Positions 30,919 through 42,640 are shown, counted from the first letter of the stretch. The stretch: 64,000 nucleotides of DNA from Symbiodinium natans (GCA_905221605.1 CAJNDS010002576.1:237501-301500); one strand, 5' to 3'. Notes: generated by a model not told the origin, from the letters alone. Made by a program: numbers and translations.

Positions 30919-31447
30919 AGCACTGGGGGCATTAGAGGGGTTTAGGGTTTAGGGTTTGGGGTTCAGGGTTATTGGGGGTTGAGAGGGTTTAGAAGGTTTT
31001 TTTAGGGTTCTTATGGGTTTGTGGTACTATAGGGTGTATGGAGGTTAAGAGGGTTTAGAGGGGGCTTATTTCGGGCATAGATAGGGTTATAGGGTTCAGG
31101 GCGTTTATTTCAGGTTAATTTAGTCGTTCTTCCAGTCGAACCTTGTTTCTAGGAGGGTTTAGGGTATCATGTTTCCGACTCCCGGCTCCTCCTATTTCCT
31201 GACTCCCGTTGATTCCCGACTCTTTCACCTTTTTTATTCTTCGCCTCGTTGGTTCTGATTTTGGGTTCCTGTCTTCCCGGTACACGCATGTCCGGGCTAG
31301 GGGGGGGGAAGTGTGGTTTAGGGGTTTCGGGTTCAGGATGAGGTGTAAAAAAATCTGCGTTTGGGCTGAGGATCTGGAGTTTTGGCTGAGGGTTTGGGAT
31401 TTAGGGTGCCCAGCGGTCTTTTGCAACCTTCCCAAGCAGCGCATTCT

Positions 31448-31600
31448 GAGCCTCCAACCCCTAAACCCTAAACCCTAAACCCTAAACCCTAAACCCTAAA
31501 CCCTAAACCCTAAACCCTAAACCCTAAACCCTAAACCCTAAACCCTAAACCCTAAACCCTAAACCCTCTAAACCCTAAACCCTAAACCCTAAACCCTAAG
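31448..31600. repeat. CCCTAAA array
   Basis: About 20 heptamers with one CTAAACC slip, followed by a G12-14 run. Confidence 0.96.
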
Positions 31601-31832
31601 GGGGGGGGGGGGAGCTGTGTGGCAGAGACCACTGAGGCGGTGACATTTGCTGGGTGCGGAGCCCCGCAAATGCTTAGGGTTTAGGGTTTAGGGTTTAGGG
31701 TTTAGGGCCAGGGTCGCCCCATGCACGAAGCCCGAAGCCCGAAACGCTAGCCCCTAAGCCCTAAACCCTCAATCCTAAACCCCAAACCCCCGACCTGAAG
31801 CCCTAAGTCTTTAAACCCTAGACTAGATCAGT

Positions 31833-31915
31833 GTTAGGGATCCTTTTTTTACTTTTTGGGTTATGGGCTTTCTTATATATAAACAAAAAGGATCCTTTTT
31901 TCTTCCTAGGGGAAC
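31833..31915. mobile_element. Small inverted-repeat element (AGGGATCCTTTTTT)
   Basis: AGGGATCCTTTTTTTAC on the left and AAAAAGGATCC on the right can pair. This accounts for the Phe-rich start of the open frame at 31831, so that frame is not treated as a gene. Confidence 0.5.
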
Positions 31916-32719
31916 AGGGATTAAGTAAACTCGTAAGCCTTCTAAGCGCTCCGAATCCCAAAGCCCTGTCCTGTAAATCAGGGTCTGTGCTCCCAGTCGG
32001 CTTGAGAAGGGAGTTTAGGGGGTTCAGGGGTGTACATAGGGGCTGGGATTTAGGGGGGTGCCTTTGTCATAGTTGGGCAACATTTTACATTTTTAAGTGC
32101 ACTTAAACCCAATAAGGAATAGAAGTTTATAACTTTAATACCATCCCAACCATGAATCAGATGCAGGGTTAAGGGTTTAGGGTTCGGCGCCTAGGTCGTG
32201 GGGCAATTTCGGCAGCCGGTCGTCAGGCCGATGCGAGCTGCGAGCACTGTTCCCTTAGGGGCCCCAAGAAACCACACAAACACAAGGATCCGACTCGTGC
32301 GGCTGGAGGGGGCCCCTGTCACTGGGGATTCTGGATTGTAGAATTCCTTTTTGATTTGAGTGTTTTCTTGGGCGCCTGTGCTCTCAAGGTAGCAGAAACT
32401 TGTCGCTTGGTGGCTGCTCGAAACGTAAGGGTGGGCAGAACCTCAAAAGTAGCTTAGCTGCCACGTCACCTAGATGTATGCGCCCTTGGGTTGTATAGCG
32501 CATATAAGGGGCATGTGAGGGCTCCCCTTTTAAGGGCCCATTCTAAGGGACCATGTAACTATCCTAAGAATAGCAAAGTTGCTGCACTTCATCAGGAGCA
32601 AAGCCCGGGCCACTGCATGCTAATGGCGCAACTGCTGTAGATGTTTAGGGTTTAGGGTTTAGGGTTTAGGCTTCATGCGTCGTGGCGCGCCTCATTTCCA
32701 TGACATCCTGAGGTCTAGG

Positions 32720-32850
32720 TGTAGGGCTTAGGGCCTAGGGCTTGGGGCCTAGGGCTTAGGGCTTAGGGCTGAGGGCTGAGGGCTTAGGGCTTAGGGCTTA
32801 GGGTTTAGGGTTTAGTGTTTAGGGTTTAGGGTTTAGTGTTTAGGTTGTAG
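32720..32850. repeat. GGGCTTA variant array
   Basis: GGGCTTA/GGGCTGA heptamers passing into GGGTTTA. Confidence 0.9.
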
Positions 32851-32868
32851 GGTCTAGGGTTTAGGGCC

Positions 32869-33020
32869 TACTTGGAGGTTCAGGGGGTGTTTCTAAGCCC
32901 AAATATAGCTGTGCTTATACGCCCAAATATAAGCTGTACTTATAAACTCCCTAAGTCGTCTAAGTAGGCTGTAAGTGGACTGATAATTGGGGGTTATAAG
33001 TAGCCATGAACCTCCAAGTA
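32869..33020. mobile_element. TIR element, family 2
   Basis: 152 bp, left TACTTGGAGGTTCAGG, right CATGAACCTCCAAGTA. Perfect terminal match to the copy at 12038. Confidence 0.87.
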
Positions 33021-33189
33021 GGGTTTTGGGTACAGTACCTTGGTGCCTTCCGACCCTAAACCCCAAACCTTAAACCCTAAAAACCCCCCCACCCATGCAG
33101 GTGCGGGTATGTCTCGGCAGGGGCCTCAGGGCCTGCAAGGGTTGGCAAAGGAGGTGAAGGTCAAAGGCGAGAACCCCTAAACCCTGAAC

Positions 33190-33315
33190 CCTAGACCCCA
33201 AGCCCCAAGCCCCAAGCCCTAAGCCCTAAGCCCTAAGCCCTAAGCCCTAAGCCCTAAGCCCTAAGCCCTAAACCCTAAACCCCTAAACCCTCAACCCTAA
33301 GCCCTAACCCCTCAG
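33190..33315. repeat. CCCTAAG/CCCCAAG variant array
   Basis: About nine consecutive CCCTAAG units after CCCCAAG units. Confidence 0.92.
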
Positions 33316-33727
33316 CCGACATTCCCAAGCCCCAAGCTCACAGAGCCCCATCGGGGACCTCTGAACTCTCAACAATCTTCAAACAACTCAAGAGGCCAAA
33401 CCTTTCTAGGTATGCCCGTGGGATAGCCTTTTGCAGTTTAAGCGGATCTTGTTTTGGAAGATCCTGCGGAGGCTTTGAAGGTCCAACCTAGCTTGAAAGA
33501 AGTCCCAAATCCCATCCTCCGATAGGCCTTCATGAAGCCGTAAGCTCTAACGCCTAAAACCCTACACCCTCCAGCCCGAAACCCCTAAATCGTAAGCCCT
33601 AAACCCTAAACCCCAAACCCTAAACCCTAAACCCTAAGCCCTAAACCCTAAACCCTAAGCCCTAAACCCTAAACCCTAAACCCTCAACTCCCAAAGAAAC
33701 TCCAGCACCCGGAGGTCGCCTGGCGAG

Positions 33728-33766
33728 CTCCCGCCGCCTCCTCAGGGCTCCATCTCGCCATCGAAG
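33728..33766 (+). CDS. Exon LPPPPQGSISPSK, likely part of the LPPQGSI-repeat protein
   Basis: Thirteen codons in phase 0 after GGCGAG, donor GCTCCG. The PPQGSISP core is the same as the repeat at 40505-41072, so this is probably an upstream exon of that gene, 6.8 kb away. Confidence 0.55.
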
Positions 33767-33784
33767 GCTCCGGGGGAGTTGGGT

Positions 33785-33981
33785 GATTACAATTATTGTT
33801 ATTATTATTATTATAACTATTATTACTATTATTCTTATTGTTATGATGATGATTGTTATTATGATTGTTCTTCGTCTTATTTTTAGAATGATTATAATTA
33901 TGATTATGATTATGATGATTATTTATATTGTTATCATTATATTTACTATTATTTCGATTAGTATTATTTCTTATTATGAGT

Positions 33982-34044
<63 letters not shown>

Positions 34045-34093
34045 ATGATTATGATGATGATTATTCTTATGAATATTATTCTTATTATTATTA

Positions 34094-34133
<40 letters not shown>
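33785..34133. repeat. ATT, GAT and TA microsatellite block
   Basis: TTATTATTAT, then about 24 GAT/ATG triplets at 33978-34050, then a TA run at 34098-34131. It produces a spurious poly-Asp/poly-Met ORF. Confidence 0.93.
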
Positions 34134-34136
<3 letters not shown>

Positions 34137-34745
34137 GGGTGTGGGGGGTGGGGGGAGGGGGTAGGACTTTGGGGTTTAGGAGTTTGGGGTTTAGGACGAG
34201 GTTGGGGATGTTTACTTTTTGAGGTTTAGGACTTTGGGGTTTAGGACTTTGGGGTTCAGGGCTCAGGGCTTGTTGCTTGAGTCAGGTTTGGGGTTTAGGC
34301 TTTGTAACGTTGTTGGCACCAGCTGCTGTGTCTGCGGAAGCTTGTTTGACATCCACCTAGAAACCTGAACCTTCAAATCTCGCGCGGTCAATGCCTGCGT
34401 ACCCGATAATCCGTGTAGTGTGTTCTCCTAACCCAAAGCCCAAGTTACAGGGTTCAGGGTTTGGGGTTCAGGGTTTCGAGCCCTAAACCCTAAACCCCAC
34501 ACCCGAAACCCAAAACCAAACAGCATCCTCAAACCCCCCCCAAAGCCCAAGCTTCAGCCCATGGCTTTTTAAACCTGAATCGTTTGGGTCTCGGGGTTTG
34601 GGGTTTAGGGTTCAGGGTTTAGGGTAAGGTTTTCGGGTTTGGGGTTTGGTGTGTTGGGTTTACGGTTCAAGAATTTAGGGTTGGGGCTTGGGTGTGTAGA
34701 AAGTAAGGGCTTTGGGGTTTAGATCTCGACCACCACGAAATGCAG

Positions 34746-34900
34746 AGGCTGCTACTCCTCCCTAAACCCTAAACCCCAAACCCCACATCCTAAACCCTAA
34801 ACCCTAAACCCTAAACCATAACCCTAAACCCTAAACCCTAAACCCTAAACCCTAAACCCTAAACCCTAAACCCTAAACCCCAAACCCTAAACCCTAAACC
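34746..34900. repeat. CCCTAAA array
   Basis: About 20 heptamers with single-base variants. Confidence 0.93.
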
Positions 34901-35951
34901 GAAGCTTACTTTCAGTCCGCAAGTCTTTTCAGCGCAGGTGCAGGGCATGTTGCAAAGCACAGGAGGCCAGGCCACGTGTTCTTGAGGACCTTCTTAAACC
35001 CTAAACCCTAAACCCTAAACCCTAAACCCTAAACCCTAAACCCTGGGTTGCAGGGGTTCCTTGAGCCCTACACCCTCAACCCTAAAACCCCAATCCCTGA
35101 ACCTGAAGCCCCAGAACCCAAAACCCGTCAAAGCTAGACCCTAAACCCCTAAAACCCTCAAACCTAACAACCCTAAAGCCCTAAACCCTCAATCCTAACC
35201 CAAAAACCCTACACCCTGAAACCGAAGCCCTAAAACCCTAAAAAGCCTTCCAGCCCCAAGCCCTACCTGGGACTCTCTTTTCCTACCATTCTATGGTTTA
35301 GACTTACTAGCTGACTTCCTAAGAGGTCGGATTTGTTGTTCCGGTTTGCTACAAGCTCATAATTTTTAATTTTTCCTGGTTCGACAGAAGGCCAGATTTT
35401 TGCAGTGCGACGGCTTCCTGAGATTGAACGCCTTTAGGCTACAGGCCTGTGAGTATCGTTTGTGGTTTCCTGGGCCGCCAGCAATCAAATCTTCCCGCTT
35501 GCGTGAGCTTCCCGCGCGCAGCGCCCTGATGAACCCGACAAAGCTCCACGTGAGTAGTGCTCGTGGATCTGGGTTTCGCGAGCGCAAGAAAATACGGTAA
35601 ATACAACGTCACCTGCTTCTAAAGCCACACATGTCCGCTACCAGATGTCGGTAGTCAGAAGAACGAGTTGCACATATTCGGAACACATCAGAGTGCAGTT
35701 TTATGTTGCTGCAGCAATGACGAGAAGCACAACATATAAGAGGCACCTCTACTGTGGCAAATAGAAAGTGTGGTTCCACCTTTGTCTAGGTTTTCAGTGC
35801 CAGATGGACGACGCATCGTGCTACAAATGGGCCTCTCGCGGGACGAGCGCTCTACAGCGTACCTCAGCGAAAAGCTGTTGAAGCCCGAAGTGTGCTGTGA
35901 CAAGCGTGCCCTCTTTGAAGGGCGCAACTTTTTGAGGTGTGGTTGACCTAG

Positions 35952-36281
35952 GCAAGATCTGGCCTCCTGGCAAAGAGCTGCAGCTCAGCCAGGAGGCCGC
36001 GCCCTGCGTCCGGCGCCAGCCAGCCGCTGTCTACATCGCAGCTCAGCTCGGCATCTTGCCCTAGGTCTGGCCTGGAAAATTCCAGCTTTGGAGGCGCGAT
36101 CGGCAAGGCGGGGTCGGCAGCCCAAAGCAAGCCTGTAGCGCGGGAGGAGGAATCGGCGAATGAAGAGCCTCTACAGCCTGTGTTACAGCCTCCTCCCATG
36201 ATCGCCGCAAGATTGGAAAAAGTTTTCAGAGGCGCTCGAGGGTTTAGGATGCAAATTTCGGGAGGCGTGGCAAATGTGTAA
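35952..36281 (+). CDS. 109-codon open frame, coding-like, no start codon
   Basis: Stop-to-stop frame. It begins Ser/Ala-rich, then continues SGLENSSFGGAIGKAGSAAQ, REEESANEEPLQPVLQPP and MIAARLEKVFRGARGF. The composition looks like a real partly disordered protein. A strong GTAAGT donor consensus lies at 36278, so this may be an exon. A 178-codon frame is open on the minus strand, so the strand is not proven. Confidence 0.4.
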   Translation, partial: ARSGLLAKSCSSARRPRPASGASQPLSTSQLSSASCPRSGLENSSFGGAIGKAGSAAQSKPVAREEESANEEPLQPVLQPPPMIAARLEKVFRGARGFRMQISGGVANV

Positions 36282-36527
36282 GTTGGGTGCCGAACGCTGC
36301 CAAACCAATAGCAGGAGGTAATGTTGCTAGATGGATGCGACGGTATGTTATTTCCAGAAATGTTCGACATGGAGCATGGTGAGAAAGTGTCCCAGCAATG
36401 TGTGATAGGCGCTTCTTTTCTGCCAGGCTGCGTCAGCTGCCGTTCAAGACTAGATGGCTTCTTGGTGTGCTGGGACACATGCAAAATTCATCCATGTACT
36501 GTCTAACCCCCCCCCTGAGATGTCAAT

Positions 36528-36770
36528 CGCCAGCACGCCTTGGATTCCTTTGCCGGCCACCGCGCCAAGAAAGGCGGCGAGACGTACGTGTCCGTCGTCT
36601 ACGCTGCTGATGGTGTGGTGGCGGGCACGATGAGCTGGACGGAGCTCATAGGGCCACAACGTCGAGATCGACGTGGCCCTGGGCGTGCGACATGGGCGCT
36701 ACGTCGCAGACCTGCTTGCAGGAGTAGAGGCGTGGCTGCCGTGCTTTACTGTGTCTTTTGGGTGTAACGT
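36528..36770 (+). pseudogene. Coding segment interrupted by a +1 frameshift
   Basis: The first frame reads ALDSFAGHRAKKGGETYVS then VVYAADGVVAGTMSWTELI. At the GGG near 36650 the coding character moves to the next frame, GHNVEIDVALGVRHGRYVA then DLLAGVEAWL. The two halves read as one globular-type protein of about 70 residues, with no recognised family. It could be a pseudogene, a sequencing error or an unrecognised intron edge. Confidence 0.42.
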
Positions 36771-36896
36771 CGTCGTGGGGGTGGGGGGCTTGGGGGGGTG
36801 GGGGGTGGGTTGGGGGGGGGGGGGGGGGGGCATGATGCTGGAGCGGGAGATTACAGCCTGAAGGGCTGAGTACGATTGAGTTTTTATGTTCCGTCA

Positions 36897-37125
36897 CAAA
36901 CCAAGGGTCTATGTAAACCAAAGCATTTCCAAGCAGAAGGTCTATGTATAAGTCCATGCGTGTCCAAGCAAAGGGCTACGTAAATCCGCGTATCTGTGCG
37001 CCTCTCTAAACAAAGCTCTATGCAATGAATCGATGAGTTTCAAAGGCAGAAGATGCAACGTCTATGCACAACGGTGCTGAAAGTTTATGTAAATCGATGC
37101 ATCTGAAAGCAAGGGTTTATATGAA
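36897..37125. repeat. Degenerate ~45-bp repeats (TATGTAAATCNATGC core)
   Basis: About five copies sharing GGTCTATGTAAA...GCATNTCCAAGCA, progressively diverged. Non-coding. Confidence 0.6.
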
Positions 37126-37876
37126 CATCCTCTCAGGCAACACTGTAAGAAGTGGCGGAGGGAGGGGGGAAGGGGAGGGGCGGGGGATGGTGTCAAAGTG
37201 CTGCGTTGAGTGGATCCCGGTCACAAACGTTGTAAGTCGTCGACAAGTTGGCAGCGCCGATTCTCCTGGTGCTGCAGCTGCTTCTCGTTCCCATGCGGAA
37301 GTATGCGGCAAAATTCCCAGCACAAATGTCATGCGCCTAACGAATTCGCCAGGCTTCCATGCACTCACTGTCTTCATGGCCTACATCGTATGGTCACACA
37401 AGCCTTGATAAATGTCAACACAATGTTCTCAAATGCACGCCTCGCAGCGACATGTTGTTGTTCTGTCGCACCTTATCAAGTAGTTTTGAATGACAGGACT
37501 TGTACACAAGTCAATCGACGCACTTTTTTAGTTTTTGCTTGCAGGAGTTTCGATACACTGAATTGTTTTGTTGCGAGTCTTGCTTTTCGCAGGAGCCACA
37601 TCACTCCTACCGAACATCAGGCTTTCTGGGCAAGTAATATATACAGACGTATATGAGTTTTGCGTGATTCTTATTTGTTTCCATTTTTGTTTTACGTATT
37701 TTCTTGAAAGTTGATTTCATAAAGTTTGGGACGGATTATAAATACAAAAAGGGTTGCAGGGTTGTTAAGAGGCCAGGCAGTCATAAAGTGTATATACTTT
37801 AAAGCCTATTTTACGGTTTCAAGGTTTCCTGAGCTGCCAGCAGAATATGTTCTAATGTTATTAACATCTTGTCAGC

Positions 37877-37980
37877 TTGACTACGACCCGGAGTAGGCCT
37901 CCTCTTTTTTAGGGTTGGGTTTCCCTTAAAGCCGAAAAGGGCGCCCTTCTTATTCCTAGGTTCCTCCTGGGTCTAGTTGA
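37877..37980. mobile_element. TIR element, family 5 (GACCCAGNNTAGGCC)
   Basis: Left CGACCCGGAGTAGGCC, right AGGTTCCTCCTGGGTCTAG. It shares the internal CCCTTAAAGCCGAAAAGGGC-like sequence with the copies at 45038 and 45273. Confidence 0.75.
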
Positions 37981-38301
37981 TTTTCAAGCTAAAAGCTGTT
38001 AAGCTTGGAGACAGCTGGCCTGCTGGCGACCAAGGAAACTTGAGCACGTATAGATGTTTCCTGCGCTTACAAGGCTTGCTTTGAGTTCTTAAACAGCCAG
38101 GCAAACCTTGAACTTCACCCTATACGCCCATTCTTAACCCCAAAACCTAAACGGGGGTCGCTTTATGTCTTCGGCCTCGTCACTCTGTCACTTGGTCCAT
38201 GAAGATTTGTAAATCTGATGAGTTCAGCTGCAACGCCGAAAGCTTCTGACGGCGCGCCCCCAATGACCAGTCGTGGATGATGATGCACATGGTCCACCAA
38301 C

Positions 38302-38460
38302 ATGTTCACAAGGCAGGCGAGGCAGAAGCACCGGAGCCACTTCAACCTTGACTTGGCATCACAGGCCTTCTCAGACTGCGCTCAAGGCCAGAAGGAACAG
38401 GAAAAGAACCTTGGACAGGCTTGGAACCAATGCACGGTAAAACCCACAATGTGGCCAAAC
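38302..38460 (+). CDS. Coding-like frame, possible exon
   Basis: From the ATG at 38302: MFTRQARQKHRSHFNLDLAS then QAFSDCAQGQKEQEKNLGQ. Polar and Gln/Lys-rich. It runs into a family 3 element at 38479, so only the part before that is considered. No family recognised. Confidence 0.3.
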
Positions 38461-38478
38461 CCTAAGAGTTCACCGGCT

Positions 38479-38571
38479 GGTTCTTAGTAGGGAATGAGGG
38501 AATGAGGGCCCTATATCATCCCTTACGGTATATATAGGGCCCTAATTCCTTCATTCCCGACTAAGTACCAG
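38479..38571. mobile_element. TIR element, family 3
   Basis: Left GGTTCTTAGTAGGGAATGAG, right TCATTCCCGACTAAGTACC. About 93 bp, with the central palindrome GGGCCCTATA repeated in both arms. Confidence 0.85.
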
Positions 38572-39359
38572 GCGGTTCAGGGTTCAGGGTGCAGGGTCCA
38601 GGGTCCAGGCTGAAGCCGACGCTGCCAGAGTTTCGGGAGGTAGGTGTGGGATGTCTGCAATGATGGCAAAGGTTTGGGCCCGAAGTGGGTGGCTAAGGGT
38701 TTAGGGTTTAGGGTGTAGGGTTTAGGGTGTAGGGTTTAGGGTTTAGGGTTTAGGGTTGAGGGGAGCTTGAACACGGAATCGTGGGTCTGCCTTTGGACGC
38801 CCAACTCCTGAAACAGCCATGGGTTTCCTACGCCCAGCTCCAGACAAAGAGCCTGTAACCGGTTTTCCCCCCTCAAACCCTCGCCCCTCCCTGAGGCCTA
38901 AGCCCTAAGCCCTAAACCCCCAAACCCCATACCCCAAACCCCAAACCCCAAACCCTAAACCCTCAAGACAAAATAAATAGAAATTGTATGTGGTCTCATT
39001 CTGAATTTTCCAAGTTATTCGTCTAAACAGCTGACAAGCAGAGCTTAAGCCCCACCCCAGCCCCACCAGTCCCCCAACCCCCAGGTCTGCAGCCACCCAG
39101 TCCCCCCAGCCTGCCAGCACCCCAGCCCCCCAGCCGCCCCCCCAACCCCCCCACAATAGAAATGAAATGCAAGTTCCAAAAAAAGCCGGTCAAAACTTTC
39201 GTTCAAAACGTTTCGTTCAAAACGTTAATGGGACCCAAACCCTATACAATTTCTATAAACCCTAAACCCCAAACGGGTTGAACACGTAAGATTCGAGAGC
39301 GAGGCGCCTCCCCACTGGGCTTCGGAACCTCCGAGGCCGCAGCCTCTGAACACCCCCTA

Positions 39360-39650
39360 GGGTTCAGGGTTCAGGGTTTAGGGTTTAGAGTTTAGGGTTT
39401 AGGGTTTAGGGGTTAGGGTTTAGGGGTTAGGGTTTAGGGTTTAGGGTTTGGGGTTTAAGGTTTAAGGTTTAGGGTTTAGGGTTTAGGGTTTAGGGTTTAG
39501 GGCTTGGGGATAAGGCTTGGGGTTTCGGGCTTGGGGTTGAGGGTTCACGGTTTCGGGTTTGGGGCTTGGGGTTTGAGGTATGAGGGTTTAGGGTTTAGGG
39601 CCTGGGGTTTGGTGTTTCGGGTTTAGGGTTTGGGGTTTTGGCTTTGGGGT
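39360..39650. repeat. TTTAGGG/TTTGGGG mixed array
   Basis: Heterogeneous telomere-like units. No coding signal. Confidence 0.88.
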
Positions 39651-40009
39651 TTCCCAAACCCTAAGCCCCCTAAACCTCTAACCTCTAAACTGGGGTTGGC
39701 CGGTAATAAGTTTTAAGAGATCTAGGTTTGAGGGTGCAGGGGTTGGGGCTTTAGGTTTCAGTGTGTTGGGGGCTTTCAGAGCTTTGGGTTTTTGAGGCCA
39801 GTGGCTTGCAGATTGTTAGGGTTTAGGGTTTGGGTTAGCGACCGTGGGATTTTGTGTTTTTGGGGGTGCTTCGGGCGTTCGTGCTTCTTGCGTGCATCGG
39901 GGTTGCAAGTTTGAATTTTCGACTTTGCTTGTTGAACGGCCTCGAAAGGGTGAGGCCGTGGCTCCCGATCCAAAAAGCCTTAACCTTGATTCCTCTACGT
40001 ATTCCCCTC

Positions 40010-40125
40010 CCCCTATTGTTACCCCCTAAAAATAGGGGTACCCCTTTCTATACCGCAAATAGAATAGAATCCCCTTAAAGGGACCCCCAAAAAGGGTACC
40101 ATATTTTCGGAAATCCGCAAATGGT
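40010..40125. mobile_element. Repeat shared with 44277-44350 (AATAGAATCCCCTTAAAGGGA)
   Basis: AATAGAATCCCCTTAAAGGG and AAAAGGGTACC recur in the same order at 44287-44330. Outer ends are not well defined, so an old TIR element is only likely. Confidence 0.5.
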
Positions 40126-40169
40126 ATCATTGAACAGTGCAGAGGTCTTGGCGGTTGCGTTTTTTTGAG

Positions 40170-40286
40170 TATTGGGGTTTAGGGTTTAGGGTTTAGGGTT
40201 TAGGGTTTAGGGTTTAGTTTAGGATTTAGGGTTTAGGGTTTAGGGTTTAGGGTTTAGGGTTTAGGGTTTAGGGTTTAGGGTTTAGG
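40170..40286. repeat. TTTAGGG array
   Basis: About 16 heptamers with one deletion. Confidence 0.95.
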
Positions 40287-40318
40287 GGAGGACGGGGTTG
40301 ACTCTGACTTGGTCCCAG

Positions 40319-40378
40319 GCCCGCTGGCCGCAGGGATCCTACGCATCAGGCCGGGAATCTGCGAAGCAGCGGCTGCAG
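40319..40378 (+). CDS. Possible exon with PQGS motif
   Basis: Acceptor TCCCAG, then ARWPQGSYASGRESAKQRLQ. WPQGSYAS resembles the LPPQGSI repeat that follows 130 bp later. 3' limit uncertain. Confidence 0.42.
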
Positions 40379-40504
40379 TGAGGGTTTGGGGTTTAGGCCT
40401 CAACCCTAAACCCTAAACCCCAAACCCTAAACCCTCAACCCTAAACCCTGAACCCTCAATCCCCTGAAATGGCCCAGGGGTCGGGGTCTCCTTGGCCTGC
40501 GCAG

Positions 40505-41072
40505 GTGGGCCGCTACCGCCGCAGGGCAGCCTGTCTCCCCAGAGCCTTCAGTTCCCGAGCTTCGCCCCACAGAATCTGCTCCCCCAAGGCTCCATCCCGC
40601 CACAAGGCCTCCCACCCTACGGTTCGATATCCCCTCAGAACCTGCCACCACAAGGCTCCATCCCACCCCAAAGCCTACCTCCACAAGGGCGCCTGCCGCC
40701 ACAAGGCTCCATAGCCCCACAGGAGCTGGGCCGGTCAAACCTGCCACCGCAAGGATCCCTTGCGCCGCAGCGCTTGCCGCCGCAAGGCTCCATAGCCCCA
40801 CAGCGCCTCCCACCAGAGTCCATCCCCCCGCGCCTTCCACCGCAGGGATCCATCAGTGCGCAGAGCCTGAACCTGCCTCCACAAGGATCCCTGATGCCCC
40901 AGGACCTCCCACCGCAAGGCTCCATAGCCATCGACCCACAGAACCTGCCCCCGCAAGGGTCCATCGCACCGCAGCGGCTGCCGCCGCAGGGGTCCTTGGC
41001 CCTGCAAGGCTCCCCCGCTTCAGGGCAGCTCCCGCCGCAGGGGTCCATCAACTTGTCGGCCTCGCCGTGCCT
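40505..41072 (+). CDS. LPPQGSIxPQx-repeat protein, large exon
   Basis: After acceptor GCGCAG the frame reads GPLPPQGSLSPQSL and continues with about 14 imperfect 11-residue (33-bp) repeats of consensus L-P-P-Q-G-S-[IL]-x-P-Q-x, then QGSINLSASP. It is Pro/Gln/Ser-rich with almost no charge, so probably disordered, structural or extracellular. It is the longest single exon in the window. Third positions vary between copies (for example CCGCAAGGC, CCACAAGGC, CCGCAGGGG) while residues stay constant, which argues for selection on protein. The frame stays open to 41394 but the composition changes after 41072, so an intron donor there is likely (GCCTCG near 41060 is a candidate). Confidence 0.75.
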
Positions 41073-41932
41073 GGCCTTGGATATTTACGTTCGACTAGTA
41101 CTAAAAATGTACTCAACAATTAATAAGATGATTAGTCAGGAGAATCATAGTAATACCGATGACAAATATAGCAACAATGTTTTGTGGCTTTTGGCGGCGG
41201 GGTCTCAGAGCCTGTCTGACAATCCCTCAGCAGCCAAGGCAGATGTTCTTGCCGCCCACGGCTGGGCGGTAGTGGTGCAAAGTATCGCGGCCTCGGCTTC
41301 GAAGATCGCTGGCTTATCTTCGACTTCTGGGCGTGGCCCGACCCACGCTGACGGTTTAGGGTTTAGGGTTCAGGGTTTAGGGTTTAGGGTTTAGGGCTTA
41401 GTGTTTAGGGTTTAGGGTCAAGGAGCCAAAGTGCTCCTTGTTTCAGTGATCCTGTGGACGCGATGAATCCTGCCTCAGGAGAGCTTCTGTGTTCGCGGCT
41501 GCGGAGTGTGGCAAATTCCGGCATCTTTAGGTATCTTTACTCACGGGATCCCTTATAAAAATGACACTCCAGACAGGGACTTTATTGTCAGCCGCGCTGT
41601 TTCCCCAGGCCTCCGGCAGGGTTTGGCGTCCGTAGCTAATGTGCTGCGCAGCGCTGTTGGCTGAAATTCGGCCGTGCGCTTCGGACGGTCACGCCCAAAA
41701 GCTCGGTTTGTGTAGTCTGCGGTGGGCTTTGGGGGTTTCCCTAACCCCAAAAACTCCCCAATTCCTGCTATGGGCGAGACTATTCTTCTGCTTGTGAAGA
41801 ACACCGCTAGCCGAACATGTACATCTAGCCTTTTTCTTGCAGCGGCAGCATGCTTTCACATATGGAGACCTTTGGGTTGCCTGGCATGCTGTCTCATTCA
41901 TGCCTCGGGGTTCTGGCAGGACCCTAAACCCT

Positions 41933-41992
41933 AAACCCTAAACCCTAAACCCTAAACCCTAAACCCTAAACCCTAAACCCTAAACCCTAAGG
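41933..41992. repeat. CCCTAAA array
   Basis: About eight heptamers. Confidence 0.95.
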
Positions 41993-42359
41993 CAGTTAAG
42001 GGCTTTTGGGTGCCAAGGCTCCCGAGCCAAAGTTGTGCGTCGTGCTTTGCCGGTAGCGAGAGGGGGGGGGTCCTCAGCAAGACTTGAGACCCCGGGAGCC
42101 AGAGAAAGAGTTGAGGTAGGTATGACTGGGGGCGCTTGTACTCCTACTTCTGGAAAGGAATCTCCGGGATGGGCCGGCAGACGCACCTCAGATGCGTGCA
42201 CATGCGCCGGGGCAGAGGTTTTAGGTTTTGGGGCTTAGGGCTTTAGGGGTTCGGGGGTTAGGAGCTTTAACATGAGACTCCTCGGGATGTTGTTTCGTTG
42301 GTGGGGGGCTCGTTCCCCAAGTTTTCTCATGCCGAGCTGCCTTCGAAACCTTCCCTTGA

Positions 42360-42640
42360 GGGGTATAAGGAGGACCCCCTGGAAACGCAACCCCTGTGTT
42401 ATACCTTAAAATGTCCCTGTAGCACCTAAGTAGCCCCTAAATAGCCCCCCCAAGCAAGCCCTAAGGTCCCTAATAAGGATCCCCTCCTCTAGTCCCTTGA
42501 TTCCCCTTCTATAACCCCGATATATACCTGATGTAGTCCCAAGATTACCTAAGTCGCCTCCCTCCTCTAGTCCCTTGGTTTAGGGTTTAGGGTTTAGGGT
42601 TTAGGGTTTAGGGTTTAGGGTTTAGGGTGATTCGCCCCTC
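42360..42640. other. Non-coding stretch with 17-bp direct repeat
   Basis: CCTCCTCTAGTCCCTTG occurs at about 42484 and again at about 42551, the second copy running straight into a TTTAGGG array. No exon seen. Confidence 0.6.

Larger units (their letters stand above)
35280..38460. other. 3.2-kb block almost free of telomeric repeats
   Basis: Unlike the flanks, this block has ordinary composition, several overlapping open frames, a G-rich stretch near 36776-36830, a repeat cluster at 36897-37125 and a family 5 element at 37877. Two coding-like segments inside it are annotated separately. It may be intergenic or an insertion. Confidence 0.45.

Noticed and set aside
33783-34229. 148-codon Ile/Asp/Tyr-rich ORF
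   Set aside because: It is a direct reading of ATT, GAT and TA microsatellites.
35948-36484. 178-codon minus-strand ORF
   Set aside because: Composition is less protein-like than the overlapping + strand frame at 35952-36281, and all other supported exons are on +; not excluded entirely.
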